Of a stretch of 12,759 bases of DNA, positions 8,305 through 12,759 are shown piece after piece. The position numbers and the translations under genes were made by a program. Position 1 is the stretch's first letter; each line of letters opens with the position of its first letter. The stretch spans positions 1-12,759 of the forward strand of contig JAEXTR010000363.1 in the NCBI GenBank assembly GCA_023406915.1, written 5' to 3'. Source of the stretch: Bacteroidota bacterium. GTDB taxonomy: Bacteria; Bacteroidota; Ignavibacteria; Ignavibacteriales; Ignavibacteriaceae. Below the pieces are notes generated by a model that was not told where the DNA came from, searched no databases, and saw only the letters and a list, made by a program, of their open reading frames with translations.

Positions 8305-8329
8305 GTATTTTTATAAGTTAGACTACAAT
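8289..8329 (+). promoter_or_regulatory. Possible promoter region of the sigma-factor operon
   Basis: The 61-base gap before the sigma-factor gene is strongly AT-rich and offers two overlapping choices: TTTCCA (8289-8294) with TATAAG (8312-8317) at 17 bases, or TTTG (8302-8305) with TACAAT (8324-8329) at 18 bases, the latter nearer the Bacteroidota layout. No clear ECF-type GGAAC motif is seen at a useful distance, so autoregulation cannot be claimed. Confidence 0.3.
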
Positions 8330-8348
8330 CTTTACAAAAAAATACAGT

Positions 8349-8933
8349 ATGACCGAATCAACAAAAGACGCTCAACTTTATCTGGACTTTGAACGAGAAG
8401 CCATCCCCCACATGGATGCCCTCTTCAATTTCGCAGTCCGTATCACGGGTGACTCCGATGATGCGAACGACCTTGTCCAGGAGACATTTCTACGGGCATT
8501 CCGGTTCTTTGACAAGTTCGAAAAAGGAACCAACTGCAAGGCATGGTTGTTTCGGATTATGAAAAATACTTATATCAACTCCTATCGGAAGAATGCACGA
8601 GAACCTGAGAAAGTTGATTATGAGGATGTAGAAAACTTTTATGAAAACGTAAAACCCTCCAGCACTGATGACGCCCATCTAGAGAAGGAGATTTTTGATA
8701 ATCTGCTTGATGATGATGTTTCGAATGCAATCCAAAAGTTGCCCGAGGAGTTCAGGACCGTTGTAATCCTTGCTGATATTGAAGGTTTTACTTATGAAGA
8801 GATAGCAGATTTTATCGATTGTCCGGTTGGAACGGTGCGTTCCAGGCTTCACCGGGCACGAAAAATGCTCTTTGCCAAGTTGCATAAATATGCCAGAAGT
8901 AAAGGCTATCTCAAGTCCACAGAAACAGAATGA
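8349..8933 (+). CDS. ECF-family RNA polymerase sigma factor
   Basis: A 194-residue extracytoplasmic-function sigma factor with the two required domains. Region 2 lies at residues about 22-85, with the core-binding helix DLVQETFLRAFRFFDKF (41-57) and the -10 recognition segment WLFRIMKNTYINSYRK (66-81). A short acidic linker (86-118) is followed by region 4 (about 122-176), with LPEEFRTVVILADIEGFTYE and the helix-turn-helix CPVGTVRSRLHRARKML that contacts the -35 element. The sequence style is closest to the RpoE/SigR-like stress sigma factors paired with membrane or zinc anti-sigma factors. It overlaps the following anti-sigma gene by four bases (ATGA), which points to translational coupling and fixed stoichiometry. 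No Shine-Dalgarno is seen before the ATG; the leader is A/T-rich, as is common in this phylum. Confidence 0.95.
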   Translation: MTESTKDAQLYLDFEREAIPHMDALFNFAVRITGDSDDANDLVQETFLRAFRFFDKFEKGTNCKAWLFRIMKNTYINSYRKNAREPEKVDYEDVENFYENVKPSSTDDAHLEKEIFDNLLDDDVSNAIQKLPEEFRTVVILADIEGFTYEEIADFIDCPVGTVRSRLHRARKMLFAKLHKYARSKGYLKSTETE

Positions 8934-9727
8934 ATAACCCAAATCCGTATGGTGATCTCCTTTCCGCCTATTGTGACGGCGAACTGGAAGATCAGCCTCT
9001 AAATCAAGAGATATCTGCTGCCTTGCGTAATGATGCTTCACTCCCGGTGGAGCTTCAGCGGCTTATTCTTGTCAAAAAAGCTGTTTACAAAACCCGAAAT
9101 CATTATACTATCTCAGACAAAAACCGCGAAAAGATATTACAAAGCATCAGGAATGAAGCCTTTCCGCGCCCTTCATCCTCATACAGAAGCTATTACATGA
9201 TAGCTGCTTCAATAGCAGCATTTTTTATTATGGCTGCGGTCTATTTCCAGATGGCATCAAACTCAGCCAGTGCCAGGGATTTGTATGCAATGGCAAATGA
9301 GAATTTTCAAAAGGTAATGAACGGTGAACTGGCTCCCGAAATAAGATCGTCAGCCGCATCGGTAGTCAGTGACTACCTGACGGAAAAAGGGATAACTTAC
9401 CCTCTCCTGATCCCTGAGTGCATCGAATGCCCTCTCTTAGGTGCAGTAGTTACCGCAGAAAGGGATTCTAAGGTTGTGCACCTTATTTATAAGGGTGCCA
9501 AGGGCCCTTACATGTACGTGATTGAAGCATCACCTTCATATTTCTCAAATAATCTGGTGATAAGCCTGAATGAGGAAATAAAAACCTGTCTTGATTCAGG
9601 AACACCATACAAAAAGCAGATTGGCAATGAATTATTTGTAGTATGGCAGCAGGACGGCACTATCTGCGCAGCTATCTCCCAGGAAACAGAGGAAACCGTT
9701 TACCGGCATTTTAAAATAAACCAATAA
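8930..9727 (+). CDS. Membrane-anchored anti-sigma factor
   Basis: A 265-residue protein that most likely sequesters the upstream ECF sigma factor. The cytoplasmic N-terminus (1-87) begins YGDLLSAYCDGELE, matching the first helix of the anti-sigma domain (usually LxAYLDGEL). The HxxxCxxC zinc ligands expected about 20-25 residues later are absent. One transmembrane helix spans about 88-108 (YMIAASIAAFFIMAAVYF). The outer domain (109-265) contains CIEC (C164, C167), followed by VVHLIYKG and YMYVIEAS strands, then C220 and C246 within a WQQDGTICAA strand. This resembles the periplasmic module of other anti-sigma factors that ends in a strand with a WxxDG-like turn. Signal release probably needs proteolysis or a conformational change. 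It is followed after 19 bases by the universal stress protein gene. Confidence 0.85.
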   Translation: MNNPNPYGDLLSAYCDGELEDQPLNQEISAALRNDASLPVELQRLILVKKAVYKTRNHYTISDKNREKILQSIRNEAFPRPSSSYRSYYMIAASIAAFFIMAAVYFQMASNSASARDLYAMANENFQKVMNGELAPEIRSSAASVVSDYLTEKGITYPLLIPECIECPLLGAVVTAERDSKVVHLIYKGAKGPYMYVIEASPSYFSNNLVISLNEEIKTCLDSGTPYKKQIGNELFVVWQQDGTICAAISQETEETVYRHFKINQ

Positions 9728-9746
9728 ACCTCCATCGGAGCGCATT

Positions 9747-10199
9747 ATGATCAAAAAGATTCTTCTCGTCACTGATTTCAGTAAACTATCCCTTACTGCG
9801 CTTCCCCCCGCCTTAGATCTTGCAAAAAAATATAATGCCAGCATTGACTTGTTACACGTTATTGAACGTACGATCCCAATGCTGATTATCCGCACCACTT
9901 CCATGACTGAAGAAAAAATCAGTGAAGCGTTGTATGATGATGCAGTGCAGTCATTGAAGAAAATCACACAGGAACTTCCGTCAGAAGACAGAAAACTGAT
10001 CACTACCGCCGTGCGTCGCGGCAATGATTATGAAGAGATCATCAGTTATGCCGATGATGAAGGCATTGATATGATCGTCATCGCCTCTCATGGGCGGACA
10101 GGAATCCTGCACACCCTCATGGGCAGCGTTGCAGAAAAAGTAATCCGCTATTCACGCTGTATGGTACTGGTAATCACCCCGTCTGAAGCTGACAAATAA
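9747..10199 (+). CDS. Universal stress protein, UspA family
   Basis: A 150-residue single-domain UspA protein of normal length. It opens with MIKKILLVTDFS, the first strand and the Asp (D10) of the nucleotide site, and has the C-terminal ATP-binding motif ASHGRTGILHTLMGS (113-127). This fits the family pattern G/A-x2-G-x9-G-S with alanine at the first glycine position, which is common in ATP-binding members. It probably binds ATP in the cytoplasm as a dimer and supports survival under stress. GGAG at 9737-9740, six bases before the ATG, is the clearest Shine-Dalgarno in this operon. The 19-base gap after the anti-sigma gene suggests that it is part of the same transcript and hence controlled by the sigma factor, although this is inference from position. 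Confidence 0.93.
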   Translation: MIKKILLVTDFSKLSLTALPPALDLAKKYNASIDLLHVIERTIPMLIIRTTSMTEEKISEALYDDAVQSLKKITQELPSEDRKLITTAVRRGNDYEEIISYADDEGIDMIVIASHGRTGILHTLMGSVAEKVIRYSRCMVLVITPSEADK

Positions 10200-10227
10200 C
10201 AGCAGACCGAAAGAACCGGCAATTTGA

Positions 10228-10274
10228 AATGCTTTTGTTTTAGCTTATATTTACAGGCTAAGCATTATTTTTTT
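10228..10274 (+). terminator. Probable intrinsic terminator of the sigma/anti-sigma/usp operon
   Basis: AATGCTT (10228-10234) pairs with AAGCATT (10260-10266), a seven-base stem. An alternative fold stacks TTAGC with GCTAA just inside, leaving a bulge. The stem is followed after one base by seven T residues (10268-10274). It starts 29 bases after the usp stop codon. The stem is AT-rich and the loop large, so efficiency is uncertain. Confidence 0.55.
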
Positions 10275-10380
10275 GCAGTTTATTTGGCATTCTGTTCTCC
10301 CGCTGAAATCAAAAGTATGGCTTCATAGGAGTTCTCACGTCTTAAAACATGCAATAAAACATTGCCAGAACTGCATTCTT

Positions 10381-10462
10381 GCGAGTGTGGCGGAATTGGC
10401 AGACGCGCTGGACTTAGGATCCAGTGGAGCGATCCGTAGGGGTTCGAGTCCCCTCTCTCGCA
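10381..10462 (+). tRNA. tRNA-Leu, anticodon UAG
   Basis: An 82-base class II tRNA without encoded CCA (the discriminator A is followed by CGA). The acceptor strands GCGAGTG and CTCTCGC pair at six of seven positions, with a T-T mismatch at pair 6. The anticodon stem CTGGA/TCCAG encloses the loop CTTAGGA, giving anticodon TAG (10415-10417), which reads CUA and probably other CUN leucine codons. The long variable arm (GGAGCGATCC) and the T arm AGGGG-TTCGAGT-CCCCT are typical of tRNA-Leu. The trigger factor gene starts 37 bases downstream. A weak candidate promoter (TTCTCA 10332-10337, TAAAAC 10355-10360, 17-base spacer) lies upstream. Confidence 0.97.
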
Positions 10463-10490
10463 CGAGAAAATACATAAATGAATAAGATAC

Positions 10491-10494
10491 GAGG
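10491..10494 (+). promoter_or_regulatory. Shine-Dalgarno that fixes the TTG start of tig
   Basis: GAGG lies five bases before TTG 10500. The frame has a stop at 10479-10481 and no ATG or GTG before residue 28, which is already inside the ribosome-binding domain, so the TTG is the only sensible start. Confidence 0.8.
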
Positions 10495-10499
10495 TTGAG

Positions 10500-11825
10500 T
10501 TGAATTACGAAGTAACTAATAAGTCCGACTTTTTACGCGAAATTGCAATTACACTGAATCCTGAAGATATTGCAACTGATATGCAGAAAGAAGTAGCACA
10601 GCGCACAAAGAAAATCGAAATCAAGGGTTTCAGAAAAGGCAAAGCACCTGCATCAGTTATCAAGAAGATGTTTGGTGATGCACTGGAACACGAGGCTGCA
10701 GAAAAAATAGCAAACAACAAATTCTGGGATATTATTAAAGAAGCTGGCATCAATCCGCTTTCAGAACCAGTCATGACGAAGTTTGATTTTGAAGTTAGTG
10801 GCCCCCTTGCCTACACTGTGCAATTCGAAGTTATTCCTCAGCTTGAACCAAAAGATTATACCGGACTCACGATAGAAGTCCCTGAGTACATCGTTACCGA
10901 CGAAGATGTTGAAGCAGAAGTTAGCCAGATTCTCATGAATAATGCAAAGTTCGAGGAATCTGACGTTGTTGCAGATAAGAACACCATAATTCATATTGAC
11001 CTTGTTGGTCTGGATGCAGACGGCAACCAGCTTGCCGATCAGAAGCGTGAGAACATGAAAGTAAACCTTGCAGAACAGGGACTTCGCCCTGAAGTGCTCC
11101 AGGCTGCATTGAATAAAAAAGCTGGTGAAGAGTTTACATTCCCGGCAGATCATTCTCACCATCATCATCATGAGGGTGAAGAGCATCATCATCACGAACT
11201 GGAAGTTAAGACCTATCACGCAGTCGTGAAAAAAATTGAGAAGATCATTCTACCAGAACTTGATGACGCATTCGTCAAGAACCTCACAAAAGAGCGCGTC
11301 ACCACCGTTGAAGACCTGAAGGCAAATATTAAAAAAGACATTGAAAACTACTTTGAAAAGAACACAAACGATCTGATCGAATCAAAGCTGCTTTCAGAGA
11401 TTGTGAAAAACAACGAATTTACCCCGCCAACTATACTGCTCGAAAGAATGAAGAAGAACTACCTGGAAGAAGAACTGAAGAAAAGCAGACTTCCAAAGTT
11501 TACCAGCGAGCAGGAGAATCAGATTCTTACCCAGGCTGAGCCAATGCTGATACAGTCACTGAAGTGGCAGCTTCTCCGGGAAGAAATCATAAAAAAAGAA
11601 TCAATAGAAGTTACCCGAGAATTGATTGAAAAGCAGGCGAAGGAACACGCCGACAAGGTTGGGATTCCTGTTGAAACCCTGATCAAGTATTATGAGGGTG
11701 AAGAGTTTAAGGGTACCATGCTGAATACTCAGGCAATGGAATTCCTCAAATCGAATAACACCATCAATAAGATTAACCCAAAGTCAGAAGCAAATGCTGA
11801 AGCGGAGAAAAAAGATGCAGAATAA
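10500..11825 (+). CDS. tig: Trigger factor with His-rich insertion
   Basis: A 441-residue ribosome-associated chaperone that meets nascent chains at the exit tunnel. The N-terminal domain (1-110) has the ribosome-docking signature KGFRKGKAP (42-50). The middle PPIase/FKBP-like domain (about 150-245) retains IIHIDLVG and AGEEFTFP, but the usual aromatic pocket (an MIPGFEDG-like segment in well-studied homologues) is replaced by LRPEVLQA, so prolyl-isomerase activity is doubtful. Ten histidines between residues 218 and 232 interrupt the loop after FTFPAD. The C-terminal chaperone arms (about 248-430) start with LPELDDAFVKNL and are helical and charged. Translation starts at TTG, with GAGG five bases upstream; an in-frame stop at 10479 excludes a longer start. 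It overlaps clpP by 11 bases, the common chaperone-protease arrangement. Confidence 0.96.
   Translation: MNYEVTNKSDFLREIAITLNPEDIATDMQKEVAQRTKKIEIKGFRKGKAPASVIKKMFGDALEHEAAEKIANNKFWDIIKEAGINPLSEPVMTKFDFEVSGPLAYTVQFEVIPQLEPKDYTGLTIEVPEYIVTDEDVEAEVSQILMNNAKFEESDVVADKNTIIHIDLVGLDADGNQLADQKRENMKVNLAEQGLRPEVLQAALNKKAGEEFTFPADHSHHHHHEGEEHHHHELEVKTYHAVVKKIEKIILPELDDAFVKNLTKERVTTVEDLKANIKKDIENYFEKNTNDLIESKLLSEIVKNNEFTPPTILLERMKKNYLEEELKKSRLPKFTSEQENQILTQAEPMLIQSLKWQLLREEIIKKESIEVTRELIEKQAKEHADKVGIPVETLIKYYEGEEFKGTMLNTQAMEFLKSNNTINKINPKSEANAEAEKKDAE
11151..11195 (+). repeat. CAT/CAC codon runs encoding a His-rich loop in tig
   Basis: Two runs of histidine codons (CAT-TCT-CAC-CAT4 and CAT3-CAC), separated by four codons (GAG GGT GAA GAG), lie inside the trigger-factor frame. 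They encode ten histidines in fifteen residues (218-232), flanked by acidic residues. The frame continues intact on both sides, so this is part of the protein and not an error. Confidence 0.9.
11804..11807 (+). promoter_or_regulatory. Shine-Dalgarno that decides the clpP start
   Basis: GGAG lies seven bases before ATG 11815, inside the last codons of tig. An earlier in-frame ATG at 11794 lacks such a site and would add seven mostly basic residues not typical of ClpP. Confidence 0.7.
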
Positions 11826-12426
11826 AACTGAAATTTTCAACCAGCTTGTACCTTATGTTATAGAACAGACCGGCAGGGGTGAGCGTGGCATGGATATTTA
11901 TTCCCGGTTGCTGCGTGAAAGGATTGTTTTCCTCGGGACTGGGATTGATGACCATGTTGCGAGTCTGATCATCGCACAGCTTATTTTCCTTGAAGCTGAA
12001 GATTCAACAAAGGATATCCATCTGTACATCAACAGCCCAGGCGGCAGTGTTTCTGCAGGGCTTGCCATTTATGACACAATGCAGTTCATTAAACCTGATG
12101 TAGGTACTATTTGTGTTGGTATGGCTGCCAGTATGGGTGCCGTGCTGCTAGCAGGCGGTGCAGCAAACAAGCGTACTGCCCTACCACACTCAAAAGTGAT
12201 GATTCATCAGCCATGGATTGGCGGTCTTCAGGGGCAAACCACTGATATTGAGATTCATACCAGAGAAATGGTAAAGACCCGTGATACACTTTATAATATT
12301 CTCTGCCAGCATACAGGTAAAGAATTCGCTCAAATCCAGAAGGATTGTGAACGTGACTACTATATGACCTCAGAAGAGGCAAAAGAATACAGTATCATCG
12401 ATCACATCATTCATAAACGCGCATAA
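11815..12426 (+). CDS. clpP: ATP-dependent Clp protease proteolytic subunit
   Basis: A 203-residue serine peptidase that forms the tetradecameric chamber used with AAA+ partners such as ClpX. The N-terminus FNQLVPYVIEQTGRGERGMD and the LLRERIVFLGTGIDD segment are diagnostic. Catalytic residues are S106 (GMAASMGAVLLAGG), H131 (HSKVMIHQP) and D181 (CERDYYM); YINSPGGSVSAGLAI is the conserved oxyanion and substrate loop. Spacing between the triad residues matches E. coli ClpP, apart from one extra residue in the HQPWIGG loop. It starts inside the end of tig (11-base overlap) with its own GGAG, which indicates coupled expression of trigger factor and ClpP. clpX, which commonly follows, is not present directly downstream. 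Confidence 0.97.
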   Translation: MQNKTEIFNQLVPYVIEQTGRGERGMDIYSRLLRERIVFLGTGIDDHVASLIIAQLIFLEAEDSTKDIHLYINSPGGSVSAGLAIYDTMQFIKPDVGTICVGMAASMGAVLLAGGAANKRTALPHSKVMIHQPWIGGLQGQTTDIEIHTREMVKTRDTLYNILCQHTGKEFAQIQKDCERDYYMTSEEAKEYSIIDHIIHKRA

Positions 12427-12434
12427 TACTACTA

Positions 12435-12759
12435 ATGACCCGTATCTTTTTCAAAGCTGCCCTGATAGTGCTGTTTCTCCTCGGGGCAGCTTTTTCTGTT
12501 TCTGCTCAGACTCAGGATACCCTGCTGAATGGTTTTCTGAAGCGGTATGCTGAGTCGTATGATCCTCCCGCATTAGTTGTTGGTCTTTCGCAAAACGGAA
12601 AGACGTACTGGCGTGGCGCCTATGGGTATGCGAACGTTGAGTTACAGGCAACTGCAACGCCTAAATCTGTTTTCCGTTTTGCATCCATATCAAAATTCAT
12701 CACTGCAGTGGCAATCATGCAACTGGTTGAGCGAGGCAGAATCGGGCTTGATGATGATG
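12435..12759 (+). CDS. Secreted serine hydrolase, beta-lactamase/PBP-like, N-terminal part
   Basis: The gene runs off the right edge; 108 residues are visible. Residues 1-25 are a signal peptide (MTRIFFKAALIVLFLLGAAFSVSAQ). The mature part shows ALVVGLSQNGKTYWRGAYGYAN and then FRFASISKFITAVAIMQL, in which S84 and K87 form the SxxK catalytic motif of class C beta-lactamase-like hydrolases (PF00144). LVERGRIGLDDD is the usual following helix. Members hydrolyse peptide, ester or lactam bonds; the actual substrate cannot be told and antibiotic resistance should not be assumed. It starts only eight bases after the clpP stop codon and has no Shine-Dalgarno, so it may be expressed by read-through of the tig-clpP transcript. 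Confidence 0.88.
   Translation, partial: MTRIFFKAALIVLFLLGAAFSVSAQTQDTLLNGFLKRYAESYDPPALVVGLSQNGKTYWRGAYGYANVELQATATPKSVFRFASISKFITAVAIMQLVERGRIGLDDD

Noticed and set aside
8679..9041. Antisense open frame across the sigma/anti-sigma junction
   Set aside because: It is a shadow of two well-recognised genes and shows no family signature.
10273..10485. A 70-codon open frame covering the region before and across the tRNA
   Set aside because: It contains the whole tRNA-Leu gene, has no protein-like signature, and its translated end is tRNA sequence.
11151..11195. CAT repeats as a possible repeat array or engineered His-tag
   Set aside because: They are too short for an array, lie in frame within one domain, are interrupted by Ser and EGEE, and are not at a terminus as a tag would be.
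10761..11219. Long antisense frame over tig, including a methionine-rich stretch
   Set aside because: The methionines are the reverse reading of the histidine codon runs; tig on the plus strand is unambiguous.
11794..11814. Earlier ATG for clpP
   Set aside because: No Shine-Dalgarno, and the extra residues LKRRKK are unlike ClpP N-termini; GGAG at 11804 serves the ATG at 11815.
1..12759. CRISPR array, insertion sequence, integrase, toxin-antitoxin or defence genes
   Set aside because: No regularly spaced repeats, terminal inverted repeats, transposase motifs or small paired genes were found in either strand.

Overview
The window looks like a chromosomal segment of a free-living member of the Bacteroidota/Chlorobiota/Ignavibacteriota group, most likely on the Ignavibacteria/Kapabacteria side. 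The main evidence is a 1078-residue secreted protein ending in a type IX secretion (T9SS, Por) sorting domain with an NYPNPFNP-type motif, a SusC-like TonB-linked outer-membrane receptor of the OMP_b-brl_3 type, and several genes with weak or no Shine-Dalgarno sequence. Base composition looks moderate and uniform. There are no mobile elements, integrases, CRISPR arrays or phage genes, so this is ordinary core and envelope genome rather than an accessory island.

Left part (1-6800), minus strand. Reading in the direction of transcription: a cytoplasmic thioredoxin-like/redoxin protein (6255-6800), a TonB-dependent outer-membrane barrel (3686-6169) that ends in a UUCG-tetraloop terminator, a T9SS-exported propeller/FG-GAP protein (280-3516) with its own candidate promoter, and the start of a small lipoprotein gene (1-203) that runs off the window.

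Middle part (6848-10274), plus strand. A secreted M14 zinc carboxypeptidase is driven by a perfect TTGACA-N17-TATAAT promoter whose -35 box lies in the first codons of the divergent redoxin gene. It is followed by a three-gene stress module: an ECF sigma factor, its overlapping membrane anti-sigma factor (ATGA overlap) and a universal stress protein. A probable intrinsic terminator closes this module.

Right part (10381-12759), plus strand. tRNA-Leu(UAG), trigger factor (tig, TTG start), clpP (overlapping the end of tig) and the beginning of a secreted serine hydrolase of the beta-lactamase/penicillin-binding type. The protein-folding and proteolysis pair tig-clpP is a common arrangement, but the expected clpX does not follow clpP directly.

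How the genes work together: the left half is cell-surface biology (export, nutrient or peptide uptake), the M14 enzyme fits peptide breakdown outside the cytoplasm, and the middle and right parts are envelope-stress response and cytoplasmic protein quality control. I do not see a convincing new multi-gene system. The most unusual single signals are a ten-histidine insertion in the degenerate PPIase domain of trigger factor, an anti-sigma factor that lacks the usual zinc ligands but has four cysteines on the periplasmic side, and the consensus promoter embedded in the redoxin start.
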